Shown here: one piece after another, positions 17,646-26,220 of the stretch | Numbering within the stretch: position 1 is the first letter of the stretch | How the letters are laid out: the number at the start of each line of letters is the position of its first letter | DNA from: DASZFV01 sp035549075 | GTDB lineage: Bacteria; Myxococcota_A; Polyangia; Fen-1088 | Assembly: GCA_035549075.1 (NCBI GenBank) | Contig: DASZRT010000032.1 | Location: 62,001-126,000, forward strand | DNA: 64,000 nt | Direction of reading: 5' to 3' | The notes under the pieces: generated by a model | The model's database searches: none | Seen by the model: only the letters and a program-made list of their open reading frames with translations | What the model was told of the DNA's origin: nothing | Position numbers and translations under genes: made by a program

Positions 17646-19081
17646 GGACGACCCGGGTCGCTCCGACGACGCGCTCGACGCGCGCGAGCCGCCGCGAGGC
17701 CCTCGCGTCGACGGCCATCACGCCCGCGTCGCGCCGCCTGCCGACGCCCGAGCGCGAGCCGCGCCGCTGGCCCGCGCTCGAGAAGCTGCGCGCGCGCTGG
17801 GCCGCGCTCATGACCAAGCTCGCGCGCGCCTTCGACGGCTCGCCGCACATCCGGCCCAGCGAGGTCGGCGTCGATCGCGTCCTCGTCGGCACCGTGCTCG
17901 CGCTGTGCGCGTTCGGCATCGTCATGGTCTATTCGTCGGGCGCCGTGTTCGCGGCCAAGAAGTACGGCGACTCGGCCTACTTCCTCAAGCGCGAGGTCAT
18001 CTACGCGACGCTCGGCCTGGTCGCGATGTCGTTCGCGGCGCGCTTCGACTACGCCCACTACCGGCGCATCGCCTACCCGCTGCTGTTCGCGAGCATCCTC
18101 TTCCTCGCCGTCGTCTTGAAGATCGGCTCACGCGCGGGCGGCGCCATCCGCTGGTTCCGCTTGGGCCCGCTGTCGTTCCAGCCCAGCGAGCTCGCGAAGT
18201 TCGCGCTCGCCGTCTACCTCGCGTCGCTGCTGGCGCGTCAGGCCGAGAAGGTGAAGGTCTTCTCGATCGGCTTCGCGCCGCCGCTGCTCGTCACGGGCGT
18301 GATGATGGGCCTGCTGCTCAAGCAGCCGGACCTCGGCACGGCCGTGATCTTCGGCGTCGTCGCGCTCGGCCTGCTGTGCGTCGCCGGCACGCGCACGAGC
18401 TACCTCATCCTCGCCGTGCTCGTGGCCGCGCCCGCGGGCTGGAAGTTCATCGTGTCGACGCCGTTCCGCATGCGCCGCATGCTGGCCTTCCTAGATCCGT
18501 GGGCCTTCCGCCGCGACGTCGGCTACCAGATCACCGAGTCGCTCATCAGCGTCGGCTCGGGCGGCACGACGGGTCTCGGCCTCGGCGACGGCCGGCAGAA
18601 GCTCTTCTTCCTGCCCGAAGCGCACACCGACTTCATCCTCTCGATCGTGGGCGAAGAGCTGGGCCTCATCGGCATCGTGTGCGTCGTGCTCGGCTTCTCG
18701 ATCCTCGTGTGGCGCGGGCTGCGCGCGGCGTTCCGGGCGCGCGACGTGTTCGGCTGCTACCTCGCCTTCGGCATCACGGCGATGTTCGGCCTGCAGGCGC
18801 TCGTCAACATCGGCGTCGTGCTCGGCTCGCTGCCGACGAAGGGCCTGCCGCTGCCGTTCATCAGCTACGGCGGCACGTCGCTCGTCGTGAGCCTCTTCAT
18901 GGCGGGCGTGCTCGCCAACATCTCGGCGCGCAACCCCGAGCCGGGCGAGGGCCTCGAGGGCCTGCTCGCCGAGGTGCGCGCGCGCGCCCGCAAGGCGCGC
19001 AACCGCCGCGCCGAGGGCGGCCCAAAGATCATCGTCGAGCTCGACGACGGCCCGCGCGGTCCCGAGCCCACCGCCTCGTGA
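17642..19081 (+). CDS. ftsW: SEDS peptidoglycan glycosyltransferase FtsW
   Basis: 479 aa from the GTG overlapping murD, or 423 aa from ATG 17810. About ten membrane spans make this a SEDS glycosyltransferase that polymerises lipid II at the septum with FtsI. SEDS marks seen: MVYSSGAVFA, LGPLSFQPSELAK, LLKQPDLGTA, FLPEAHTDFILSIVGEELG with the catalytic Asp, and LPFISYGGTSLV. The 56-residue Arg-rich stretch before Met57 is not a known FtsW feature, so the internal ATG is a real alternative start. The murG ATG overlaps its stop by one base. Confidence 0.95.
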   Translation: MRTTRVAPTTRSTRASRREALASTAITPASRRLPTPEREPRRWPALEKLRARWAALMTKLARAFDGSPHIRPSEVGVDRVLVGTVLALCAFGIVMVYSSGAVFAAKKYGDSAYFLKREVIYATLGLVAMSFAARFDYAHYRRIAYPLLFASILFLAVVLKIGSRAGGAIRWFRLGPLSFQPSELAKFALAVYLASLLARQAEKVKVFSIGFAPPLLVTGVMMGLLLKQPDLGTAVIFGVVALGLLCVAGTRTSYLILAVLVAAPAGWKFIVSTPFRMRRMLAFLDPWAFRRDVGYQITESLISVGSGGTTGLGLGDGRQKLFFLPEAHTDFILSIVGEELGLIGIVCVVLGFSILVWRGLRAAFRARDVFGCYLAFGITAMFGLQALVNIGVVLGSLPTKGLPLPFISYGGTSLVVSLFMAGVLANISARNPEPGEGLEGLLAEVRARARKARNRRAEGGPKIIVELDDGPRGPEPTAS

Positions 19082-20190
19082 TGACCGCCGCCGCGCCTCG
19101 CCCCCTTCGTGTCCTCATCGCCGGCGGCGGCACGGGCGGGCATTTGTATCCGGGCATCGCGCTCGCCGAGGCGCTCACATCGTCGGGCGGAGGCGAAGTC
19201 TTGTTCGTCGGCACGGCGAAAGGTCTCGAGACGAAGCTCGTTCCCGAGGCGGGCTTTCCGCTCGAGCTCATGGACGTCACGGGCCTCAAGCGCACGGGGC
19301 TGATGGCGCTCGTGCGTGGCCTCGCGCGGTTGCCCGGCGCGTTCTTCCAGGCGCGCGCGATCCTGCGGCGGTTCCGGCCCGATCTCGTCGTCGGCGTCGG
19401 CGGCTACGCGTCGGGCCCCCTCGTCTTCGCGGCCGCGCTGTCGGGCTACCCGACGGCGATCCAAGAGCAGAACAGCAAGCCTGGCTTCACGAACCGCGTG
19501 CTCGGTCGCGTCGTGCGCCGCGTGTTCGTCGCCTTCGAAGAGGCGAAGCGCTCGTTCTCAGCGCGCAAGACGCGCCTCTTCGGCAACCCGGTGCGCCGGC
19601 GCTTCCTCGAAAAGGTCGCGCGCGCGGGCGCGACGCCGCCCGCCCCCACGAAGTCGATCCTCGTGCTCGGCGGCAGCCAGGGCTCGCACGCCGTCAACGA
19701 GCTGCTCTCGACGACGATCCAGGTGCTCAAGGCGCGCGACGTGTTGCCGCCCGTCGTGCACCAGACGGGGCCGGCCGAAGAGGTCCGCATGAACCTCTAC
19801 TACGAGGCGCTCGGCCTGTCCGACAAGGTCACCGTGCGCGCGTTCATCGACGACATGCCGGCGGCGCTCGCCGACGCCGCGCTCGTCGTGGCGCGCGCGG
19901 GCGCGCTCACGCTCGCCGAGCTGGCCATCATGGGGCGCCCCGCGATCCTCGTGCCGCTGCCGACGGCCACCGACGATCACCAGACGCGCAACGCGCTCGA
20001 GTTCGCGCACGCGGGCGCGGCCGTCGTCGTGCCGCAATACGAAACGGCCGCCACGCAGCTCGCCGACATCATCGTCGCTCTGTTCAACGAGCCGGGCCGC
20101 CTCGAAAACATGGGCGAGGCCATGCGCTCGCTCGCGAAGCCGGCGGCGACCGAAGAGATCGTCGCCGAGCTGCGCTCGCTCGTGAAGTAG
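19081..20190 (+). CDS. murG: UDP-GlcNAc:lipid I GlcNAc transferase MurG
   Basis: 369 aa GT28 enzyme on the cytosolic face of the inner membrane that makes lipid II. Seen: the Gly-rich loop IAGGGTGGHLYPGIALAE, VGVGGYASGP, EQNSKPGFTNR, GGSQGSHAVNEL, and the donor-binding RAGALTLAELAIMGRPAILV with PTATDDHQTRNA. The order of functions in the cluster matches the family. After murG the forward run stops and the next three genes are on the other strand. Confidence 0.96.
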   Translation: MTAAAPRPLRVLIAGGGTGGHLYPGIALAEALTSSGGGEVLFVGTAKGLETKLVPEAGFPLELMDVTGLKRTGLMALVRGLARLPGAFFQARAILRRFRPDLVVGVGGYASGPLVFAAALSGYPTAIQEQNSKPGFTNRVLGRVVRRVFVAFEEAKRSFSARKTRLFGNPVRRRFLEKVARAGATPPAPTKSILVLGGSQGSHAVNELLSTTIQVLKARDVLPPVVHQTGPAEEVRMNLYYEALGLSDKVTVRAFIDDMPAALADAALVVARAGALTLAELAIMGRPAILVPLPTATDDHQTRNALEFAHAGAAVVVPQYETAATQLADIIVALFNEPGRLENMGEAMRSLAKPAATEEIVAELRSLVK

Positions 20191-20196
20191 CGCGGT

Positions 20197-22704
20197 TCAG
20201 TACATGCGGAAGCGGTAGCCGAGCGAGAAGCGCAGGCCCCAGTTGCCGTCGACGAGGGCGTGCGGGTTGTCGTGCTGCGACGACGCGACCTGTGTGCAGC
20301 GGTTGTTGTTGGCGCAGTCGTCGAAGGGATAGAAACTCGCGACGAGGTCGAAGGTGAGGCGCTGGAAGAACGCCGCTCCGAAGATCAGCTCGGGGCCTTC
20401 GCGTTGCAGCAAGAGGCCGTCGAACGTGCTGAGCCTATCGATGGCCCAACCGCCGCCGAAGTGCAGCTGCACCAGAGACTGAAACGTATTGCCCGCGCAG
20501 CGCTGCAGCTGCAGCTCGTCGGTGAGGTGCACCGCGCCTCCGTACGTGAAGGCGAGCGAGCGCCCTTCGCCGACCGGGTCGTAGTCCTGGGTCGCGTGCA
20601 CGCCCGTGATGCGCAGCTCGACATCGGCCATGAGGTGCAGCTCGCGCGGCATGCGGTCCCACGGCACGCGATGCGCGGCGCTGAACGAGAGGCCACGATC
20701 ACTCACGAACGCCAGGTCGAGCGTCATCGTCGGTGGCTGGTAGACGTAGGCGAAGTTGAGCGCCGCCTTGGCGAGATCGCCGACGACGAGGCGGCCAGGG
20801 ACGTCGAGCAACGGCTGCGCCGTCGTCGTGCGGTGCACGATGACCTGGAGGTCGTCGCGGATGGCGAGATCGACGGTGCCGGCGGTCGCGGGCAAGTGGT
20901 GGTACTTGAGGTCGCGGTACACGTAGGGCGCGGGCGCGTCGTTGGTGGTCGGGCCGGGCGCCTCGCCCAGCGCGCGCAGGAAAGTTTCCTGCTCGCCGGT
21001 GATCGTCGACGACAGCGACGGCGCTTGCTTCTCGCGCCAGGCGAGCGTCGCTTCGCTCGCGTAGGCGAGCGCCTCGACGTTGCGGCGGAAGGCGTCGCCG
21101 TCGGGTAGTCCCGTCCCCACGGCGGCGCACGCGGCCGGCGCGCCCGTGCCCGGCGCGCCGAAGCGCCGCGCGCGGTAGGCCATGAGGCAGTCGAGCTCGG
21201 GCGCGTTCTCGAAGGCGGGACCTGCGCCCGTCGCGCGCATCACCTGGAACGCGAGCGACGTCTGCGCGAGGTTTTGCCAGGCGTCGACCATGCCCGCGTA
21301 GAAGTCGTAGACGCGAAAGTCGCCCTCGGCGAAGGCGAGGAACTCCATGAGGTACGCGCCGGCGACGGGCTCTTGCCGTGGCGGGCTCTCGAGCTCTTGC
21401 AGCAAGCCCGGCTCGCGTTCGAGCACGTCGAGCAGCGCGACCTCGAACGAAGTGCTCATGAAGTCACCCGCGAAGGTGCTCCACGTGTCGAGGAACGTTC
21501 CGCGCGACGGTTCCTCGGCGCGCTCGTTGTCCTTCGGGTCGATCGGGCGCGACACGGTGACGTCCGGATCCTGCACGATGTAGCGGGTGGGTGTCTTTGG
21601 ATCGCGACCTTCGGCCAACAAGCGCCAGCGTCGCATTTCGACGGCGAGGCCCACGGGCCGATCGTCGAAGACGCCGCCATCCGTGTACCAGCCGTCGTCG
21701 TGCGGGGCCCGCGGGTCGTCGGTGAGCAGGTGCAACCAACGCGGCGGGAACGCAAACGAGAACGCCGACGAGGCTGCGAGCGTCTTCGTGACCGAATCGA
21801 CGTCGTACGATTCGAGTCGGCGCAGCTCGAGCTCGAGCAGATCGTGGCTCGGATCGTTGGGCGGCGGCTCGAGGGGCCGCAGCGTCGGCGCGGCCTCGCC
21901 GCTCGCCTTCGTGAGCGAGAACGTCAGCTTCTCCGTCTGCACGGGCAACACGAGGCCCACGCCGTCGAGCGGTTGGATCTGCCGGGCGTGCACGCGCGTC
22001 GTCGTGAGGCCCATATCGATCCGGCACGCGTCGCTCCACTTCGTCTTCTTCCACTCTCGGCTGAGGTAGTCGGCCGAGGCGTCGATGGGCTTCGTCGAGA
22101 GCAGCCCATCGCGTTTGACGCCGTCGGCGTCGATGAGCTCCTTCTCGCCCACGGGGACCCAGACGTTCCAGAACAAGCTCTCGCGCGGGCGTGGGTTGGG
22201 CGCCTGGCAGGCCGTCATCGCCGAGACGAAGGCGTTGATCGAGCCCGACGAGGCGCCCGTGACGAGCGCGAGCGGCGCCGTGCCCTCGGCGGGTTTCCAG
22301 TCGCGCTTGGTCGCGGCGGCGCGCGCGCCGGCGCGCGGCTCGAGCGCGCGCAGCTCGCTGAAGGCCGCCAGCAGGTAATAGAGGTAGCCGCCCTGGTAGT
22401 TGCCGAGGCTCACGGCGCCCGAGATGCTGAGCGCGAGCGGGCGCGACAGCTCCTCGTCGAGCAGCGCGATCTCGTCGGGGCTCGCGGCGGCGTCGTCGCC
22501 GCCGAGCCACGCCGCGAGGTGATGCACCGTCCGACCGTCCCAAGGCGGCGCATCTTTGCCGCGGATGACGGTGCCCCGCGCGGCGTGGTGATCGGCGATG
22601 GCGGCCAGCGCGGCCCGGTCGTCGGGCGCGTGAGGCGCCGCGCGCGCCGTGCCGGAGAGTCCGACCATCAGCCCGAAGAGTGCGACGCGGCCTCGTCTCG
22701 ACAC
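20197..22704 (-). CDS. Patatin-like phospholipase with putative outer-membrane C-terminal domain
   Basis: 835 aa. A signal peptide ends at about residue 22 (GTARA). The patatin domain has an oxyanion-type Gly loop (SISGAVSLGNYQGG, 93-106), the nucleophile elbow GASSG (150-154, Ser152) and the dyad Asp in YTDGG (Asp342), so a Ser-Asp lipase/phospholipase is likely active. From about residue 605 the sequence is rich in alternating polar/aromatic strands and the last residue is Tyr (RFSLGYRFRMY), as in outer-membrane beta-barrels. The layout recalls patatin-barrel type Vd secretion proteins (PlpD), but a POTRA module is not evident. It heads left from the convergent murG end. Confidence 0.78.
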   Translation of the reverse strand: MSRRGRVALFGLMVGLSGTARAAPHAPDDRAALAAIADHHAARGTVIRGKDAPPWDGRTVHHLAAWLGGDDAAASPDEIALLDEELSRPLALSISGAVSLGNYQGGYLYYLLAAFSELRALEPRAGARAAATKRDWKPAEGTAPLALVTGASSGSINAFVSAMTACQAPNPRPRESLFWNVWVPVGEKELIDADGVKRDGLLSTKPIDASADYLSREWKKTKWSDACRIDMGLTTTRVHARQIQPLDGVGLVLPVQTEKLTFSLTKASGEAAPTLRPLEPPPNDPSHDLLELELRRLESYDVDSVTKTLAASSAFSFAFPPRWLHLLTDDPRAPHDDGWYTDGGVFDDRPVGLAVEMRRWRLLAEGRDPKTPTRYIVQDPDVTVSRPIDPKDNERAEEPSRGTFLDTWSTFAGDFMSTSFEVALLDVLEREPGLLQELESPPRQEPVAGAYLMEFLAFAEGDFRVYDFYAGMVDAWQNLAQTSLAFQVMRATGAGPAFENAPELDCLMAYRARRFGAPGTGAPAACAAVGTGLPDGDAFRRNVEALAYASEATLAWREKQAPSLSSTITGEQETFLRALGEAPGPTTNDAPAPYVYRDLKYHHLPATAGTVDLAIRDDLQVIVHRTTTAQPLLDVPGRLVVGDLAKAALNFAYVYQPPTMTLDLAFVSDRGLSFSAAHRVPWDRMPRELHLMADVELRITGVHATQDYDPVGEGRSLAFTYGGAVHLTDELQLQRCAGNTFQSLVQLHFGGGWAIDRLSTFDGLLLQREGPELIFGAAFFQRLTFDLVASFYPFDDCANNNRCTQVASSQHDNPHALVDGNWGLRFSLGYRFRMY

Positions 22705-22761
22705 GCGCCGACCGTAGCGCGGGCCGCGCGCGCCTCAAAGAAAGGACCTTCGGCGGGATGC

Positions 22762-23394
22762 TTACGGCGCCCGCCCGGCGGCCCGCGCGCCGACGAGCGC
22801 GAGATCGCGCGCGAGCAGCTCGCGCAGCTCGCGCCGGCGCTCGGGCGTGGGCGCGCGCAGCGCCGCCGACGGGTGAATCGTCACGACGACGTCGGGCGCG
22901 GGCGCGCCGAGCTCACGCGCGAGCGGAAACACCTGGCCGCGATCGCGCAGGACGCGCACGCTCGGGCCCAGCAGCGAGCCGGCCGCCGTCGCGCCGAGCG
23001 CGGCGACGACGCGCGGCCGCACGAGCCGGAGCTCGTCGTCGAGCCACTGACGGCAGGCCGCCGCCTCGCGCGCGCTCGGCTTCTCGTGCAGGCGGCGCTT
23101 GCCGCGCTCGACGAACTTGAAGTGCTTCACGGCGTTGGTGACGTAAACGCTCGCGCGCGGCAGGCCCGCCAGGGCGAGCGCCTCGTCGAGCAGCGCGCCC
23201 GCCGGCCCCACGAACGGGTGGCCGCGGCGATCCTCTTCGTCGCCGGGTTGCTCACCCACGAGCATGACGGCCGCTCGGGGCGGGCCCTCGCCGAACACGG
23301 CCTGCGTCGCCGCCGCGTACAGCGGGCAAGCGCGGCACGTGGCGCAGGCCGCGGCCGCTTGTGCGAGCGATGCGGAGGGCGCGCCCGCCGGCAT
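22762..23394 (-). CDS. udgX: UdgX-like uracil-DNA glycosylase
   Basis: 210 aa from ATG 23394, 8 bases after the stop of the preceding reverse gene. Longer in-frame starts would run into that gene. The N-terminal CxxCxxC (Cys17, 20, 23) and Cys114 could ligate an Fe-S cluster, as in family 4 UDGs. Motif A reads GEQPGDEED (47-55). The KRRLH loop (99-103) in HFKFVERGKRRLHEKPS is the hallmark of UdgX, whose loop His binds covalently to the abasic site after uracil removal. Here that is His103. The HPSAALRA motif near the end completes the family set. Confidence 0.87.
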   Translation of the reverse strand: MPAGAPSASLAQAAAACATCRACPLYAAATQAVFGEGPPRAAVMLVGEQPGDEEDRRGHPFVGPAGALLDEALALAGLPRASVYVTNAVKHFKFVERGKRRLHEKPSAREAAACRQWLDDELRLVRPRVVAALGATAAGSLLGPSVRVLRDRGQVFPLARELGAPAPDVVVTIHPSAALRAPTPERRRELRELLARDLALVGARAAGRAP

Positions 23395-23402
23395 CACGGC
23401 CT

Positions 23403-24743
23403 CTAGGGCGGCGCGGCCTCGATGCGCCAGATGCAGTTGCCGACGTCGTCGCTCACGAGCAGGCCGCCGTCGCCGTCGACGGCGATGCCCACGGGGCGGC
23501 CCCACGCCTCGCCGTCGGCGTTCGCGAAGCCCGTCATGAAGTCCTCGTAGCCGCCGAGCGCCCGGCCTTTGTCATCGACGGGAATGCGCACGACCTCGTA
23601 GCCGGCCAGGGCGCTGCGGTTCCACGAGCCGTGCTGGGCCGCGAAGATGTTGCCGTTGTACGCGGCCGGGAATTGCTCGCCGTCGTAGAAGACGAGCTGC
23701 ATCGAGGCCGCGTGCGGCTCGACCAGCACGTCGGGCACGATGACCTTCGACGCGAGCTCGGCGTGCTTGCCGCCGAGGCGCGGGTCGGCGTGGCCGCCGA
23801 TGTAGAAGTACGGCCAGCCGTAGAAGCCGCCGTCGACGACGCGCGTGACGTAGTCGGGCACGAGCTCGTCGCCCAGCTCGTCGCGCTCGTTGACCGACGC
23901 CCACAGCGCGCCGTCGCGCGGCGAGATCGCGAGGCCGACGGCGTTGCGGATGCCCGACGCGTAGACGCGGCGATCTTTGCCGTCATTGTTGCCATCGATG
24001 GTCATCTCGAGGATGTCGGCGCGCTCTTTCTCGCCGGGGTGGTCGTCGGGATCGTCCACATTCGAAAATGACCCGACGGACACGTAGAGCTTCTTGCCGT
24101 CGGGCGAGATCGCGAGGTCGCGCGTCCAGTGGCCGCCGCCGCGGAGCAGGCCGCCGCCCGGCAGGTCGGCGATCTTCGTGGGCGCGCCGCGCGCCTTGAG
24201 ATCGCCGTAGTAGTAGGGGAAGCGGAGCACGGCGTCGGTGTCGCCGACGTAGAGCGCCTGCGGCCGCTTGCCCGGCGGCCAGAACGCGAGGCCGAACGGC
24301 TTCTCGAGATCGGAGGCGAACGTCTCGATCTGCGCGGCGCGGCCGTCCTTGCCGACGCCGCGCAAGACGCGCACGCGGCCCGACCAGCTCTCGCTCACGA
24401 AGACGTCGGCGTTGGGGGCGACGCGCAGCGCGCGCGGGCGCTCGAGGCCCTCGGCGTAGAGCGAGACGCGGAAGCCGCGCGGCACCTGCGGCCACGCTTT
24501 TTCGGGGCGCGGCACGACGTGCGGCGAGCGATCCGCCGAGCGCGTCGCAAACGGCTTCGGCAGCGGATCGGCCGCGATCTTGTGCGCCGCGCCGGGCGTT
24601 TGCGCCGACGCGTCGTTCGCGCGCTGCCGCGCCGAGCTCTTGAGCTTCGCGGCGGCGAGGCCCCCGGCGAGCGCGAGCACGCCGACGGCGACGGTGACGA
24701 CGCGCGAGGAGATCCGCCCGGCCATGATCTTGAAGCTACTCAC
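23403..24743 (-). CDS. PQQ-type sugar dehydrogenase (glucose/sorbosone dehydrogenase family)
   Basis: 446 aa. An N-terminal membrane anchor or signal (about residues 7-30) exports it; ATG 24725 is another possible start. The rest is a six-bladed beta-propeller of the GSDH/sorbosone dehydrogenase family. Seen: PRGFRVSLYAEGLERPRAL, GGGHWTRDLAISPDGKKLYV, ASGIRNAVGLAISP, DGGFYGWPYFYIGG and AQHGSWNRS, the usual PQQ/Ca-site segments. It probably oxidises an aldose in the periplasm. It is the first gene of the three-gene reverse block inside the dcw cluster. Confidence 0.82.
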   Translation of the reverse strand: MSSFKIMAGRISSRVVTVAVGVLALAGGLAAAKLKSSARQRANDASAQTPGAAHKIAADPLPKPFATRSADRSPHVVPRPEKAWPQVPRGFRVSLYAEGLERPRALRVAPNADVFVSESWSGRVRVLRGVGKDGRAAQIETFASDLEKPFGLAFWPPGKRPQALYVGDTDAVLRFPYYYGDLKARGAPTKIADLPGGGLLRGGGHWTRDLAISPDGKKLYVSVGSFSNVDDPDDHPGEKERADILEMTIDGNNDGKDRRVYASGIRNAVGLAISPRDGALWASVNERDELGDELVPDYVTRVVDGGFYGWPYFYIGGHADPRLGGKHAELASKVIVPDVLVEPHAASMQLVFYDGEQFPAAYNGNIFAAQHGSWNRSALAGYEVVRIPVDDKGRALGGYEDFMTGFANADGEAWGRPVGIAVDGDGGLLVSDDVGNCIWRIEAAPP

Positions 24744-24803
24744 GCGGCGCGCGATCGCAAGCTATCCGTTGACGCGCGCCCGCGCGCCGTCGAAAGTGCG
24801 CGC

Positions 24804-26168
24804 ATGTTTCGCAAGCGCGACGTCGCCATCCACTTCGTCGGCATCGGCGGCATCGGCATGTCGGGCATCGCCGAGGTGTTGCTCGACCTCGGGTATCCGG
24901 TGTCGGGCTCCGACGTGAAGGAGAGCGACGTCACGCGGCGGCTCACGTCGCTGGGCGCGCGCGTCACCGTCGGCCACCGCGCCGAGAACGTCGCCGCCGC
25001 CGACGTCGTCGTCGTGTCGAGCGCCGTCAAGGCCGACAACCCCGAGGTCGCGGCGGCGCGCGCGCGCGACGTGCCCGTGATCCCGCGCGCCGAGATGCTG
25101 GGCGAGCTCATGCGCGTCAAGGACGGCGTCGCCGTCGCGGGCAGCCACGGCAAGACGACGACGACGACGATGATCGCGACCATCCTCGCGCGCGCCGGGC
25201 TCGATCCCACCGTCGTCATCGGCGGCAAGGCGCGCGCCTTCGGCTCGAACGCGCGCCTCGGCGGCGGCGAGCTGCTCGTCGCCGAGGCTGACGAGAGCGA
25301 CGGCTCGTTTCGCCACCTGTTGCCGATGGTCGCGGTGGTCACCAACATCGATCGCGAGCACATGGACCACTTCGGGACGGAGGCGGCGCTCGAGGCGGCC
25401 TTCCTCGACTTCGCCGATCGCGTACCGTTTTACGGGCTCGTCGTCGTGGGCGCCGACAGCCCGCTCGCCGCGCGGCTGCCGCCGAAGCTCACGAAGCGCC
25501 ACGTCACCTACGGCCTGCGCGCCGGCGACTACCGCGGCGAGATCGTCGACGCGCGCCCCGACGGCACGCGCTTCCGCATCCGCGTGCGCGGCGCCGAGCG
25601 CGGCGAGGCGCGCATTCGCATGCCCGGCGTGCACTACGCCGAAAACGCGCTCGCGGCGTTGTGCGTGGCGGACTTCCTCGGCGTTTCGTTCGCCGACACG
25701 TGCGGCGCGCTCGAGGCGTTCGAGGGCGTCGACCGGCGCTTCAGCGTGCGCGGCGAGGCGGGCGGCGTGCTCGTCGTCGACGACTACGGCCACCACCCCA
25801 CGGAGCTCGCGGCGACGATCGCGGCGGCGCGGCTGCACGGCCGGCGGTTGGTCGTCGCGTTTCAGCCGCACCGCTACTCGCGCACGAAGGACCTGATGGA
25901 CGCGTTCGCGCCCGCGCTCGCCGGCGCCGACGAACTCGTGCTCACCGACATCTACGCCGCGGGCGAGGCGCCGCTCGCCGGGGTGAACATCGAGGCGATG
26001 TTGGCGACGTTCCCGCGGGTCGGCGGGCGGAAGGTGTCGTACGCCCCGCGCGGCGAGCTGGTCGCGGCGTTGGTCGCCGCGGCGCGACCGGGGGACCTGA
26101 TCCTTTGTTTGGGCGCGGGCGACATCACGAATGCCGCGGCGGACGTGCTGGGGCGGCTGGGCAGATAG
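24804..26168 (+). CDS. murC: UDP-MurNAc-L-Ala ligase MurC
   Basis: 454 aa from ATG 24804; the frame upstream belongs to the reverse PQQ gene region. Seen: HFVGIGGIGMSGIAEVL, the ATP loop AGSHGKTTTTTMI, ADESDGSFRHLLP, NIDREHMDHFG, and the C-terminal VDDYGHHPTEL and FQPHRYSRTKDL. It ligates L-Ala to UDP-MurNAc, the first peptide step. It is separated from murG by 4.6 kb of reverse-strand genes. murB, which often lies between murC and ftsQ, is absent. Confidence 0.96.
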   Translation: MFRKRDVAIHFVGIGGIGMSGIAEVLLDLGYPVSGSDVKESDVTRRLTSLGARVTVGHRAENVAAADVVVVSSAVKADNPEVAAARARDVPVIPRAEMLGELMRVKDGVAVAGSHGKTTTTTMIATILARAGLDPTVVIGGKARAFGSNARLGGGELLVAEADESDGSFRHLLPMVAVVTNIDREHMDHFGTEAALEAAFLDFADRVPFYGLVVVGADSPLAARLPPKLTKRHVTYGLRAGDYRGEIVDARPDGTRFRIRVRGAERGEARIRMPGVHYAENALAALCVADFLGVSFADTCGALEAFEGVDRRFSVRGEAGGVLVVDDYGHHPTELAATIAAARLHGRRLVVAFQPHRYSRTKDLMDAFAPALAGADELVLTDIYAAGEAPLAGVNIEAMLATFPRVGGRKVSYAPRGELVAALVAAARPGDLILCLGAGDITNAAADVLGRLGR

Positions 26169-26220
26169 TCCGTCTGTCGTTTTCTGGACAGACGCCCGCG
26201 CTCGTCGTTCGATCGTGGGA

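Noticed and set aside
22680..23539. Forward Arg/Ala-rich frames opposite udgX
   Set aside because: Antisense to the motif-bearing UdgX frame with no start signals.
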